Made by a program: the position numbers and the translations under genes. DNA of 64,000 nt from positions 329,326 to 393,325 of the forward strand of contig JAFEFL010000025.1 of the NCBI GenBank assembly GCA_018240595.1, in the 5' to 3' direction. Positions 38,631-47,879 of the stretch are shown piece after piece. Positions within the stretch are counted from its first letter, which is position 1. The number at the start of each line of letters is the position of its first letter. The notes below the pieces were generated by a model that was not told the origin of the DNA, searched no databases, and was given only the letters and a program-made list of their open reading frames with translations. This DNA comes from Pseudomonadota bacterium (lineage in GTDB: Bacteria; Pseudomonadota; Alphaproteobacteria; Rhizobiales; Xanthobacteraceae).

Positions 38631-39440
38631 ATGCCGATACGGTCCGAGGATGCCGTCATCAAGGTGCGCGATCTGGTCGTCGATTTCGCCGGCCGCAAGG
38701 TGCTGAACGGCGTCAATCTCGACCTCAAGCGCGGCGAAATCCTCGGCTTCGTCGGCGCCTCGGGCGCCGGCAAATCGGTGCTGACCCGCACCATCATCGG
38801 CCTGTTGCCGATGCAGCAAGGCTCGATCGAAGTGCTCGGCGTCGAGCTCAGCAAGGCGAGCCAGTCGGAACGCCAGGCGGTGGACCGGCGCTGGGGCGTG
38901 CTGTTCCAGCAGGGCGCCCTGTTCTCTTCGCTGACCTCGGGCAAGAATGTCGAGTTTCCGATCCGCGAATACTTGCGGCTGTCGCCGAAGCTGACGACCG
39001 AGATCGCGATTTCGAAACTTGAAATGGTCGGCCTCAAGCCGGACGTCTACCGCAATTACCCGTCGGAACTGTCGGGCGGCATGATCAAGCGCGTGGCGCT
39101 GGCGCGCGCGCTGGCGCTCGATCCGGAAATCCTGTTTCTCGACGAGCCGACCTCCGGCCTCGATCCGATCAGCGCCGCCGAATTCGATCACCTGCTGCTG
39201 ACGCTGCAGGAGACGCTCGGCATTTCCGTGTTCATGGTAACGCACGATCTCGACAGCCTGCATCGCACCTGCGACCGCATCGCGGTGCTGAGCGAAGGCA
39301 AGATCGTCGAGGCCGGGAACATGGATGTCATGCTGGCCTCGCAGCACCCGTGGCTGAAGGAATACTTCCACGGCGAGCGGGCCCACACCGATTTCCAGGT
39401 AGCGATAAAGGGACGGCGCGTCACTGAAAAGCGCGCGTGA
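38631..39440 (+). CDS. MlaF-like lipid ABC transporter ATPase
   Basis: 269 residues. Walker A GASGAGKS at 42-49, signature LSGGMIKRVALARAL near 146-160, Walker B EILFLDEPTSGLDPIS and VTHDLDSLHRTCDRI follow in order. The Met in LSGGM and the acidic C-terminal end are like MlaF. It starts two bases after the permease stop. It drives phospholipid movement with the STAS-MlaE permease and the MCE protein encoded next. Confidence 0.92.
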   Translation: MPIRSEDAVIKVRDLVVDFAGRKVLNGVNLDLKRGEILGFVGASGAGKSVLTRTIIGLLPMQQGSIEVLGVELSKASQSERQAVDRRWGVLFQQGALFSSLTSGKNVEFPIREYLRLSPKLTTEIAISKLEMVGLKPDVYRNYPSELSGGMIKRVALARALALDPEILFLDEPTSGLDPISAAEFDHLLLTLQETLGISVFMVTHDLDSLHRTCDRIAVLSEGKIVEAGNMDVMLASQHPWLKEYFHGERAHTDFQVAIKGRRVTEKRA

Positions 39441-39451
39441 GGAGTTGAGCG

Positions 39452-40348
39452 ATGGAAGACAGGGCGAAATTCGCATTGATCGGTTTGTTCACGTTCGCCG
39501 TGATCGCCGCCGCGTTCGGCTTCGTCTACTGGATCCACACGGCCGGCGGCAGCAAGGAGACGAAGTCCTACCTCGTCGTGTTCGAGGGGTCGGTCTCGGG
39601 CCTGCGCGTCGGCGGTCCGGTGCTGTTCAACGGCATCCGCGTCGGTGAGGTCACCGAGATGCGGCTGACGGACAAGCCGTCGGAAGTCGCCTCCGTCATC
39701 GCCGTCACGCCGTCGACGCCGATCCGCTCCGACACCGTCGTGACGCTGGAATATGCGGGCCTCACCGGCATCGCCTCGGTGTCGCTGAAGGGCGGCACCG
39801 CCTCCTCCGCGCCGCTGGCGGCCGCCAAGAAAGGCGATCTGCCGACCTTGCGCGCCGCCTCGACCGCCGGCGACATGGGCACCGCGGTGCGCGAGACTTT
39901 GGCCAAGGCCGACGCCATCATCGTCGAGAACCAGGAATCGCTGCGCAACACCATCAAGAACCTGGAAACTTTCACCGACGCGCTGGCGCGCAACAGCAAG
40001 AAAATCGACGAACTGGTCGGCAACGGCGCCCAGGCCATGAGTTCGATCAACGATCTCGCGGTCAGCCTCAAGAACGACACCAGCAAGGTCGCCGGCAACC
40101 TCGACAAGCTCACGACCAATCTCGACAAGCAGACGACGATGCTGGCGGAGAACCTCGACCGTCGCACCGCGGAGATCACCGAAGGCATCACCAAGGTGAC
40201 GGATACGGCCAACAAGCACATCACCATCGTCGGCAACGACCTGCACCGCTCGATCGGCAACATCGACCGCGCCGTCACCGACCTGGCGAAGAACCCGCAG
40301 CGCATCCTGTTCGGCGGTTCGAGCGACAGCAACGGCAACAAGCGCTAG
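39452..40348 (+). CDS. MCE/MlaD-family lipid-binding protein
   Basis: 298 residues, anchored by one N-terminal membrane span (about 9-27). The MCE domain covers about 38-115, starting YLVVFEGSVSGLRVGGPVLF. A long coiled-coil-like region (about 160-275) has repeated SKKIDELVGN/ LDKLTTNLDKQT-type heptads, a length typical of rhizobial MlaD homologues that may span more of the periplasm than E. coli MlaD. GAGGAG precedes the start. It completes the MlaE-F-D set; no mlaC- or mlaA-like gene is next to it. Confidence 0.9.
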   Translation: MEDRAKFALIGLFTFAVIAAAFGFVYWIHTAGGSKETKSYLVVFEGSVSGLRVGGPVLFNGIRVGEVTEMRLTDKPSEVASVIAVTPSTPIRSDTVVTLEYAGLTGIASVSLKGGTASSAPLAAAKKGDLPTLRAASTAGDMGTAVRETLAKADAIIVENQESLRNTIKNLETFTDALARNSKKIDELVGNGAQAMSSINDLAVSLKNDTSKVAGNLDKLTTNLDKQTTMLAENLDRRTAEITEGITKVTDTANKHITIVGNDLHRSIGNIDRAVTDLAKNPQRILFGGSSDSNGNKR

Positions 40349-40351
40349 CCG

Positions 40352-40393
40352 GCAAAAAGCAAACGCCGGGCCGATCAAGGGATCGGCCCGGCG
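40352..40393. terminator. Bidirectional terminator between mlaD-like and tctA
   Basis: Arms CGCCGGGCCGATC and GATCGGCCCGGCG form a 13-bp perfect stem around AAGG. On the minus strand it is followed by TTTGCTTTTTG, a strong terminator for tctA; on the plus strand only TTGTCGC follows, so it ends the mla operon less sharply. Confidence 0.85.
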
Positions 40394-40419
40394 TTGTCGC
40401 AATCAAACTTCCGACGATC

Positions 40420-41934
40420 CTAGTTTTCCGACTCGACGAATACTTCCTCGCGCCGCTTGCGGATCATCGGCAGGATGGCGATGACCAGCAACGCCACCGA
40501 GATCGCGATCAGCACCGCCGAAATCGGCCGCGTCACGAACACCGTCGTGTCGCCGCGCGCGATCAGCATGGCGCGGCGCAAGTTGTCCTCCATCAGCGGA
40601 CCGAGCACGAAGGCGAGCACCAGCGGCGCCGGCTCGAAGTCGTGCTTCATCAGCCAGTAGCCGAACAGGCCGAACAGCGCGGCGATGATGACGTCGCTCG
40701 CCGAGTTGTCGATCGAGTAGATGCCGATGCAGCAGAACACGATGATCGACGGGAACAGGATGCGGTAAGGCACCCGCAGCAGGCGCACCCAGACGCCGAC
40801 CAGCGGCAGGTTGATGATCACCAGCATCAGATTGCCGAACCACATCGAGGCGATCATGCCCCAGAACAGGTCGGGCTGCTTGGTCATCACCTGCGGGCCG
40901 GGAATGATGCCGTGAATGGTCATGGCGCCGACCATCAGCGCCATGACGGCATTCGGCGGAATGCCGAGCGTCAGGAGCGGAATGAACGAGGTCTGCGCCG
41001 CGGCATTGTTGGCCGATTCCGGACCGGCCACGCCTTCGATGGCGCCGTGGCCGAACCGCTTGGGATCCTTGGCCAGCTTCTTCTCGAGCGTATAGGCCGC
41101 GAAGGAGGACACCACCGCGCCGCCGCCGGGCAGGATGCCGAGGATCGAGCCGAGCACCGTGCCGCGCGCGATCGGCCAGGCGGAATCCTTCAGATCCTTG
41201 CGCGTCGGCATCAGTCCCTTGATCTTGCTCTGCACGATGTCGCGGTTCACCGCCGAGACTTCGAGATTGCGGATGATCTCGGCGAAGCCGAACAGGCCCA
41301 TCGCCACGTTGGTGAAGCCGATGCCGTCCAGCAGTTCCGGCATGCCGAGCGTCATGCGGCCGACGCCGGTGTCGATATCCGAGCCGATCGTCGACAACAG
41401 CAGGCCGGTCATCACCATCGCCACCGACTTGAGCACCGAGCCCTTGGCCAGCACGACGGCGAAGATGAGGCCGAGCAGCATCAGCGCGAAGTATTCGGCC
41501 GGGCCGAACTCCAGGGCGACCTTGGTCAGCGGCTCGCCGAGCGCGGCGACCAGCACGGTGGCGACGCAGCCGGCGAAGAACGAGCCGATCGCCGCGATCG
41601 ACAAAGCGGCGCCGGCGCGGCCCTGCTTGGCCATCTCGTGGCCGTCGAGGCAGGTAATGACCGAGGTCGCCTCGCCCGGGATGTTGACGAGGATCGACGT
41701 GGTCGAGCCGCCATATTGCGCGCCGTAATAGATGCCGGCGAGCATGATCAGCGCGCCGACCGGATCGAGGCCGAAGGTGATCGGCAGCAGCATGGCGATC
41801 GTCGCCACGGTGCCGATGCCGGGCAACACGCCGACCAGCGTGCCGACCAGCGCGCCGAGCAGACAGAAGCCGAGATTGACGGGAGAGCCGGCGACGGAAA
41901 AGCCGAGCCACAGGTTGGAAAAGAGATCGTTCAT
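40420..41934 (-). CDS. tctA: Tripartite tricarboxylate transporter large permease TctA
   Basis: 504 residues, nearly all membrane segments. [20 protein letters not shown] (about 31-50) and [20 protein letters not shown] near 70-89 are TctA signatures; [16 protein letters not shown] is the second half's equivalent. It imports citrate-like or other carboxylates from a periplasmic TctC receptor using the membrane potential. It lies 15 bases after tctB on the same strand. No tctC receptor gene is adjacent, so the receptor must come from elsewhere; substrate unknown. Confidence 0.94.
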   Translation of the reverse strand: MNDLFSNLWLGFSVAGSPVNLGFCLLGALVGTLVGVLPGIGTVATIAMLLPITFGLDPVGALIMLAGIYYGAQYGGSTTSILVNIPGEATSVITCLDGHEMAKQGRAGAALSIAAIGSFFAGCVATVLVAALGEPLTKVALEFGPAEYFALMLLGLIFAVVLAKGSVLKSVAMVMTGLLLSTIGSDIDTGVGRMTLGMPELLDGIGFTNVAMGLFGFAEIIRNLEVSAVNRDIVQSKIKGLMPTRKDLKDSAWPIARGTVLGSILGILPGGGAVVSSFAAYTLEKKLAKDPKRFGHGAIEGVAGPESANNAAAQTSFIPLLTLGIPPNAVMALMVGAMTIHGIIPGPQVMTKQPDLFWGMIASMWFGNLMLVIINLPLVGVWVRLLRVPYRILFPSIIVFCCIGIYSIDNSASDVIIAALFGLFGYWLMKHDFEPAPLVLAFVLGPLMEDNLRRAMLIARGDTTVFVTRPISAVLIAISVALLVIAILPMIRKRREEVFVESEN

Positions 41935-41949
41935 CGCCCGTGTCCCCGC

Positions 41950-42474
41950 TTAGAAACTTGGCCAGAGCGGGAACGGCAGTTGCAGCAGATAGCGGAACAG
42001 CACGACGCAAAACGCCGTCATCGCCGCCGCCGCAATCAGACTTTCCAGCAACCTGATTTTGGTGCCGCCCAGAACCGCGATCATGAAGGCGACGAAAGTC
42101 GCGATGATCAGACCGAACTCGGGAATGCGAATGCCGCCGACGCGGGCGCCGCGGATCAGCAGGGCGAAGGCGACGATGGCGCCGACGACGTAGAGCGGGC
42201 CGCGCAGCGCATAGCTCTCCAGCGGCGGGCCGTCATTGAACAAGCCGCTGATGGCGACGGCGGCGCCGATCAGAATCAACAGCGAGGCAAATAGTCGCGG
42301 CACCGTGCCGGGGCCGAATGAATAGCCGCTGACGCCGGACAGGTCGCGGGCCGCCCACATGGCAAACAGCGCGAGCGCGATCAGGGCAAGGCCGCCAAAG
42401 AAGTCCCGCGGAGCTCTGATCCGCAATGGGAAAACGCCCCCGCCCCCGGGGGAGTTTTTTGTGCTCTCCGCCAT
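41950..42474 (-). CDS. tctB: Tripartite tricarboxylate transporter small subunit TctB
   Basis: 174 residues from the ATG at 42474, which has GGAGAGGG close upstream. Four hydrophobic segments (about 28-46, 58-76, 88-108 and 128-165). The GYSFGPGTVPRLFASLLILIG stretch (shown in parts as GPGTVPRLF) is the usual TctB motif. It is the small partner of TctA and the first gene of the pair. Confidence 0.88.
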   Translation of the reverse strand: MAESTKNSPGGGGVFPLRIRAPRDFFGGLALIALALFAMWAARDLSGVSGYSFGPGTVPRLFASLLILIGAAVAISGLFNDGPPLESYALRGPLYVVGAIVAFALLIRGARVGGIRIPEFGLIIATFVAFMIAVLGGTKIRLLESLIAAAAMTAFCVVLFRYLLQLPFPLWPSF

Positions 42475-42561
42475 CGTTCCCTCTCCAGCCCTATTGAACG
42501 CAGTACCTCGTTGCCGTCTAGCACAGGGCCGACGGCGCAAAGCTGCGACAATTTGGCAAAT

Positions 42562-43092
42562 TCACAACCAGCCAGAGAGGCCAAGCAATCCCGCGACTGC
42601 GAACAGCCACAGCGGGCTGATTCTCGTGAAGACGGCGACGACAACCGTTGCCACGGTGACCAAGGCCGCCGCGATATTCTTGTCGGCGGCGCGCGCCAGC
42701 ACGAAAGCGCTCGCGCCGATCAATCCGAGCGAAACCGGGACGAGCGCGGCCTGCAAGGCGATGCGCCAGCGCGCGGCCTTGAATTTGTTCCAGGTCTGCG
42801 CGGCGAAATAAGCGACGACGCAGGTCGGCCCGCACATCGCCGCGGTCGCCACGGCGGCGCCGGCGAGCCCGGCGACATGATAGCCGATCAATGCGACGAT
42901 CATCACATTCGGTCCCGGCGACAATTGCGCGATGGCGAAGCTGTCGGTGAACTGACGGTCGTTCAGCCAGTGCACCGTCTCGACCGCATAGCGATGCATG
43001 TCCGGGATCGCGGTCACCGCGCCGCCGACGGCGATCAGCGACAGCAGCCCGAAGTAGGTCGCGAGTGCGGTAAGCGGGCTGTCGTCGTTCAT
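42562..43092 (-). CDS. Chromate transporter, C-terminal-half protein (ChrA family)
   Basis: 176 residues with about five hydrophobic stretches. AIAQLSPGPNVMIVALIGYH is the ChrA signature, and the protein corresponds to one of the two homologous halves of full-length ChrA (about 400 residues). It starts inside the stop of the other half (ATGA overlap). Paired short-chain ChrA proteins are known to work as heterodimers; they export chromate or transport sulfate-like anions. Confidence 0.87.
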   Translation of the reverse strand: MNDDSPLTALATYFGLLSLIAVGGAVTAIPDMHRYAVETVHWLNDRQFTDSFAIAQLSPGPNVMIVALIGYHVAGLAGAAVATAAMCGPTCVVAYFAAQTWNKFKAARWRIALQAALVPVSLGLIGASAFVLARAADKNIAAALVTVATVVVAVFTRISPLWLFAVAGLLGLSGWL

Positions 43093-43670
43093 CGTTTCAC
43101 CGAACCGGCCGGAAAGAGCCACGCCAGAACGAAGGCGGCCGGCGCCAGCACGGCGAGCACCGGCAGCAGCGGCCAGCGCACGAGCCCGACGCCGATGAAG
43201 GCGAGGATCGCGATCGCCGCCGGCCAGCCGATTTGCGTGAACAGCGGCTTCGCCATCTTGATGGTCATTGCAATGATCAGCCCGGCAGCCGCGGCGCCGA
43301 CGCCGGACAGGATGCGGCTCAGGACTTCAAGATCGCCGTAATGTGCGTAGAGCACGGCGATGATGGTCACGATCACCATCGGCGGCCCCATCAGACCGAG
43401 AAAGGCGACCGCCGCGCCGGGAGCGCCGGCAATGCGCGCCCCGAACACCACCGAGAAATTCACGACGTTGGGGCCCGGCAGAAACTGCGACAGCGCAAAG
43501 TCCTCGTTGAACTCCTCCGCCGTCATCCAGCGCTTGCGTTCGACGATCATGCGCCGGGCCCAGGGTAAGGCGCCGCCGAAGCCGGACACCGCGATATGGG
43601 CGAAAGCCAGGAAGAGTTCGGTCAGCGAGGGACGAACGAGGGTGCTGTCAGGCTCGGCCAGATCGGTCAT
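43089..43670 (-). CDS. Chromate transporter, N-terminal-half protein (ChrA family)
   Basis: 193 residues from the ATG at 43670. The motifs HIAVSGFGGALPWARRMIVE and ALSQFLPGPNVVNFSVVFG are ChrA hallmarks, with about five to six membrane segments. It overlaps the second half by four bases, so the two halves are expected to be made in equal amounts. Whether this is a true split of one ancestral gene or the ancestral unfused state cannot be told here. Confidence 0.87.
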   Translation of the reverse strand: MTDLAEPDSTLVRPSLTELFLAFAHIAVSGFGGALPWARRMIVERKRWMTAEEFNEDFALSQFLPGPNVVNFSVVFGARIAGAPGAAVAFLGLMGPPMVIVTIIAVLYAHYGDLEVLSRILSGVGAAAAGLIIAMTIKMAKPLFTQIGWPAAIAILAFIGVGLVRWPLLPVLAVLAPAAFVLAWLFPAGSVKR

Positions 43671-43834
43671 GCGCCACGTCCCGGAACGGGGGGAATCGCC
43701 GGCGAAACCGGCTCCAACGCTTAGCCCGGCACCGCCCATCCGCAAAGCATCGTCCGTGTAAACGAACCTTGACCCGACGCCCCGCGGCGCTCATCAAAGA
43801 CCGCACTTGTTGTCCTGCCGGGAGCGACCTCCGC

Positions 43835-45016
43835 ATGTTTGATTTCGACCGCATCATCGAGCGCCGCGGCACCCACTCGTCGAAATGGGACAATATCGCC
43901 AAGCTTTCCGGCATCACCGCCTCCGACGCGATCCCGATGTGGGTGGCCGATATGGACTTCGCGGCCCCTCCCGGCGTCGCCGAGGCGCTGACCGCCGAGG
44001 TCAATCGCGGCGTGCATGGCTACTATGCCGACACCGGAAGCTGGGCCGAGGCGCTCGCGGCATGGCTCAGGAAGCGGCACGGCCTGACCATCGACACCGC
44101 CTGGGTGACGCCGGTGCCCGGCATCGTCGCCGGCCTCGGCATGGTGCTCCAGGCGCTGAGCGAACCGGGCGACGAGATCGTTCTTTTTCCGCCGGCCTAT
44201 CACGCCTTCCGCAAGATCATCCTGGCGAACGACCGGCGCATCCTCGATTGCCAGTTGGTCAACCAGCAGGGCCGCTACGCGATGGACCTCGAGTCGCTCG
44301 GCCGGCTGATCACGCCGCGCACCAAGATCGTGTTCCTGTGCAGTCCGCACAATCCCGGCGGCACGGTGTGGTCGCCCGACGAGCTGAGCGCCCTCGGCCG
44401 GTTCTGTGCCGAGCATAATCTCTATCTCGCCTCCGACGAGATCCACTGCGATCTCATCTTCAGCCACGCCAAGCACACGCCGACGCTGACCGCGGCGCCG
44501 GAGATCGCCGATCGCCTCGTCTCCTGCTTCGCCGCGACCAAGACCTTCAACCTCGCCGGCGCCCATATGGGCGCGCTGGTGACGTCGAACGCGGCGCTGC
44601 GCAAGAAGATCGACGCCCGCGTCGCCGCCGCCAACCTCACGTCACTCGCCTCCTTCGGCATGATCGCCACCGAGGCCGCCTGGCGCACCGGCGAAGCCTG
44701 GCTCGACGAACTGCTCGTCTATCTCGAAGGCAACCGCGACCTGTTCGACGCGGCGATCGAAAAGGCGGCGCCGGGCGCGCGGTCGATGAAGCTCGATTCC
44801 ACCTATCTCGCCTGGGTCGACTTTTCCGGCACCGGTCTGAAGCCCGATGACGTCGCCGATCGCGTCGCCAAGCGCGCCCGCATCTTCGCCAGCCCCGGCC
44901 CGCAATTCGGCCCCGGCGGCGAAAGCTGGCTGCGCTTCAACCTGGCGACGCCGCGGCCGATCCTCAACGAGGCGCTGACGCGGCTCGACGACGCCTTCGC
45001 CGACCTGCGGCGCTAG
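43835..45016 (+). CDS. PatB/MalY-type PLP-dependent lyase or aminotransferase
   Basis: 393 residues of fold type I. SPHNPGGTVW (170-179), DEIHCDL (201-207) and the Schiff-base lysine K236 in AATKTFNLAG are clear. The N-terminus FDFDRIIERRGTHSSKWDN and IPMWVADMDFAAPP are typical of the MalY/PatB cystathionine beta-lyase group, which cleaves C-S bonds to give homocysteine, pyruvate and ammonia. The start at 43835 has a GGGAG element about 10 bases upstream. It is divergent from the ChrA pair; the next gene follows 32 bases later. Confidence 0.9.
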   Translation: MFDFDRIIERRGTHSSKWDNIAKLSGITASDAIPMWVADMDFAAPPGVAEALTAEVNRGVHGYYADTGSWAEALAAWLRKRHGLTIDTAWVTPVPGIVAGLGMVLQALSEPGDEIVLFPPAYHAFRKIILANDRRILDCQLVNQQGRYAMDLESLGRLITPRTKIVFLCSPHNPGGTVWSPDELSALGRFCAEHNLYLASDEIHCDLIFSHAKHTPTLTAAPEIADRLVSCFAATKTFNLAGAHMGALVTSNAALRKKIDARVAAANLTSLASFGMIATEAAWRTGEAWLDELLVYLEGNRDLFDAAIEKAAPGARSMKLDSTYLAWVDFSGTGLKPDDVADRVAKRARIFASPGPQFGPGGESWLRFNLATPRPILNEALTRLDDAFADLRR

Positions 45017-45048
45017 GTGCTATAAGGGCAATATTCGAGTCGAAATCC

Positions 45049-45819
45049 ATGAAGCGGCCCGTCGTCGGCATCATTGGCAGCATGCATCTGGCCGAAAACC
45101 GCTTTCCGGCGCAGCGCGTCGGCGAGCGCAACCTGCGTGCCGTGCATGACGTGGTCGGCGCCCTGCCCCTGATCTTCGCCGGCTCGCCGGAGATCACCGA
45201 CGTCGATGCGCTTCTCGACGTCGTCGATGGCGTTGTGCTCACCGGCGCGCGGGCCAACGTGCACCCCACCCGCTTCGGCGTCGAACCGCACAAGAGCTAC
45301 GAACCCTATGACGAGCCGCGTGATGCGCTGGCGCTGCAGCTGATTGAAACTTGCGTCGAGCGCGGGGTACCGCTGCTCGGCATCTGCCGCGGCTTTCAGG
45401 AAATGGGCGTCGCCTTCGGCTCGACGCTGCATCCGGAAATCCGCGAACTGCCCGGCCGCATCAATCACCGCATGCCGCGGCTGGCCAACGGCGAGATCCA
45501 TCCCGACCAGGCGGTCGTGTTCGGCGACCGCCACAACGTGCATCTCACCACGGGCGGCGTCTTCGCCGGCATCTTCGGCAGCGATTGCATCCGTGTGAAC
45601 TCGCTGCACGGCCAGGGCATCCTCGAGCCGGGCGCGCGCATCGTCGTCGAGGGACTGGCCGACGACGGCACCATCGAGGCGATCCGCGTCGCCGACGCGC
45701 CGGGCTTTGCCCTCGGCGTGCAGTGGCATGCCGAATACGATCCGCAGACCAATCCGGTCAATCGCGCATTGTTCGAGGCGTTCGGCGCGGCGATCAAAGA
45801 GCACAGCGCCCGCGCCTGA
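45049..45819 (+). CDS. Gamma-glutamyl-gamma-aminobutyrate hydrolase-like protein (peptidase C26)
   Basis: 256 residues of the class I glutamine amidotransferase fold. The nucleophile is C113 in LLGICRGFQEMG, with H227 and E229 in GVQWHAEYDP completing the triad; SLHGQGI precedes them as in PuuD. Such enzymes hydrolyse gamma-glutamyl amides, for example in putrescine breakdown. It follows the PatB-like gene by 32 bases and may share its transcript. No other putrescine genes are present, so the substrate is open. Confidence 0.9.
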   Translation: MKRPVVGIIGSMHLAENRFPAQRVGERNLRAVHDVVGALPLIFAGSPEITDVDALLDVVDGVVLTGARANVHPTRFGVEPHKSYEPYDEPRDALALQLIETCVERGVPLLGICRGFQEMGVAFGSTLHPEIRELPGRINHRMPRLANGEIHPDQAVVFGDRHNVHLTTGGVFAGIFGSDCIRVNSLHGQGILEPGARIVVEGLADDGTIEAIRVADAPGFALGVQWHAEYDPQTNPVNRALFEAFGAAIKEHSARA

Positions 45820-45830
45820 TACGCCGCGCG

Positions 45831-47168
45831 CTATTTGCTGATGCGGGCCTGCTGCGAGGCCTTGAGGAACAGCGCCGTCATCGCGTCGGAAATGCCTTGC
45901 GTCGGGCTGACCTCGAAGTACAGCCCCGGCGAGGCGCAGGATTCCATGTTCTTGGCAATCTCGCTGTTCGGCGAGGGACCGTAAGGACCGGCGTTGAACG
46001 GATCGATCCAGCTCATGTACCAGCCGTTGGTCGGCAGCGCCAAATAGGTGGTGTACAGCACCGCGATCTTGATGCCGCGGCTCTTGATCGTCGTGCAGGT
46101 CGCGGTGTTCAGCGGCGACTGGCAGCGCGTGTATTTGGTGCCGGTCTGCGGATCCTGACCCTGCACCGTCGTCTTCAGGCAACTCGAGGTCGCGGCGTCC
46201 TGCACGCCGTCGGAGACGAAGAACAGCACCTTCTGCGGCTTGCCGGGCGTCGAGCCGTCACCGGGCGTTCCGATCTCGTTGTTCATCGCGGCCAGCACGG
46301 TGTCGAAATTGGTGTCGGTGTCGCTGGCGTAGTTCTGATACGGCACCGTCATGAGATCGACGGCGTTCGCCTGCGACTTCACGTTCGACAGGTTGGATGA
46401 CAGTGAAGCGACCTTCGTCAGCCCCATGGTCTCGGCTTTGGCGCCGAAGGTATAGACGCCGGCGCGGAACTGGTTGGAGACGACCTGGCTCGAATTGGCG
46501 GTGTCCATCAACTGCTGCGTGGCGCTGCGCACCACGTCGATACGCATGGTGACGCCGAGCGACTTCGCCAGGCCGTAATAGTCGTTGGGCGAGGAATCGA
46601 GCTGATGGCAGGCGAAGGCGCACTGGTCCGACGTGTTGTTGACCATCGTCGTGATGTCGCTCGACGTCGCGCCGACACCCATGGACGGCGTGTTGTCGAG
46701 CAGCATGTAGAAGTCCATGTAGGTCGGCAGCGCCGACTTGGCTGTGGACTGACCCGAAATGTTGATCTTGTTGATGCCGGCGACGCTCGCCAGTGTCGTC
46801 TGCACCGACGCGGCGTAACTGACGACCGCCGTCCGCCCGCTCGATGTGTCGGTCACCGTCGCGGACACCGTTCCGACGCTGCCGCGCTTCAGCGTGGCCG
46901 ACTGTGCCTTGAAGAAATTGATCGCTGATGTCTGCGCCGCCGACGCGGACATCGACATGGCGTTGATGTTGACCACCGACAGGGCTGCGGCGTCGGCATA
47001 GGAGTCGAGCGTCGCCTTCGCCCGGTTGGCCATGCTGTAGTCCACGGCCGCGCCGGCGGAAACCACCAGCGGGACGGAGACGATGGCGAACGTAATCGCC
47101 ATGTTGCCGCGGCGGTCGCGGAGAAAAGAACGGGCAAGATCGACGATGACGCGGAACATGGGACTCAC
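45831..47168 (-). CDS. TadG-like pilus assembly protein with von Willebrand A domain
   Basis: 445 residues from a GTG at 47168 with AAGG upstream; an ATG three codons later (47159) is the alternative. DRRGNMAITFAIVSVPLVVS (about 18-37) is the TadE/TadG-type pilin-like N-terminus with a membrane span. A vWA domain begins near 150 with a changed metal site, LLDNTPSM (D158, T160, S162 in place of DxSxS). Cys pairs in the second half (CAFACHQ, SSCLKTT, RCQ, CTTIKS) suggest disulfides, fitting a periplasmic location. TadG-type proteins help assemble Flp pili; no other tad gene is nearby. Confidence 0.82.
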   Translation of the reverse strand: MSPMFRVIVDLARSFLRDRRGNMAITFAIVSVPLVVSAGAAVDYSMANRAKATLDSYADAAALSVVNINAMSMSASAAQTSAINFFKAQSATLKRGSVGTVSATVTDTSSGRTAVVSYAASVQTTLASVAGINKINISGQSTAKSALPTYMDFYMLLDNTPSMGVGATSSDITTMVNNTSDQCAFACHQLDSSPNDYYGLAKSLGVTMRIDVVRSATQQLMDTANSSQVVSNQFRAGVYTFGAKAETMGLTKVASLSSNLSNVKSQANAVDLMTVPYQNYASDTDTNFDTVLAAMNNEIGTPGDGSTPGKPQKVLFFVSDGVQDAATSSCLKTTVQGQDPQTGTKYTRCQSPLNTATCTTIKSRGIKIAVLYTTYLALPTNGWYMSWIDPFNAGPYGPSPNSEIAKNMESCASPGLYFEVSPTQGISDAMTALFLKASQQARISK

Positions 47169-47377
47169 CGGACGCCTTCTGCATCGGATGAGGCCACCCT
47201 GTTCCCTGAGCGTTAAGGACCAATTGCTTCGATAAGGAATACGGAAAGTTCGAAATGACTTGGTTTACCCGGCGTTAGCCACTCCAGCCGGGGACGATAA
47301 GCGGCATTTACCAACACGGACGCCCGGCGCTAACCGCCAGCCCCTTACTTCTTCGGCGGTTTCCCCTTATATTGCGG

Positions 47378-47785
47378 GTGCCGGGGCAACCCGGACTATG
47401 GCGATAAACGGACGTCGAAATAAACCTTTCGGACCCGGGGGCAGTACCCGGCGCCTCCACCCGTGTCGCTCGCCATACCAGGCACACCCGTTCGTTGAGG
47501 CGGGGCCGGTCTCTCCCGAAAGGGGAGACTTTGCGGGCGACACCGGCGGGGGCGAACTAGGATCGACGAGGGCGTAAAGGACGAACTTTCGCTCGGCATG
47601 GTTCCGCCGTTATCGGGCCAATCTCATAGTTGCCAACGACAACTATGCTCCGGTTGCTCAGGCCGCCTAAGCGGTCCTGAAAAACCAAGCCTACAAGTCC
47701 TAACGGGATAAGCTCCGTTAGGCGGGGTTCGGAGGCACCTGGCAACAGAAGCCTCCACTTCCTCCTCCCCATTTCTCCTTTTTTC
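47378..47785 (+). ncRNA. ssrA: Permuted two-piece tmRNA
   Basis: The tag frame at 47632-47670 reads GCC resume codon then ANDNYAPVAQAA and TAA, the SsrA tag style of this order. The coding piece begins at 47548 with GGGGGCG, which pairs with CGCCTCC at 47452-47458 to make the tRNA-like acceptor stem; the acceptor half lies before the coding half, so the gene is circularly permuted. The CCA tail is not fully encoded (A at 47459, then CC, then C). Between the halves (47462-47547) lie the stems GTGTCGC/GCGACAC and GTCTCTCCC/GGGGAGAC, the processed spacer. A TATATT box at 47368-47373 sits just upstream. A GGAGGC/GCCTCC stem and T-run near 47730-47783 form the 3' end. The ends are approximate. Confidence 0.93.
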
Positions 47786-47879
47786 GCAATATGTTGGGGT
47801 AGCATCTGGCGCGCCTCCCGCAGCGCGGCCAACTGCGCTAAGGTGCAGGCCGACTCTCTGCCGTCCTTTCGGAACTTCA

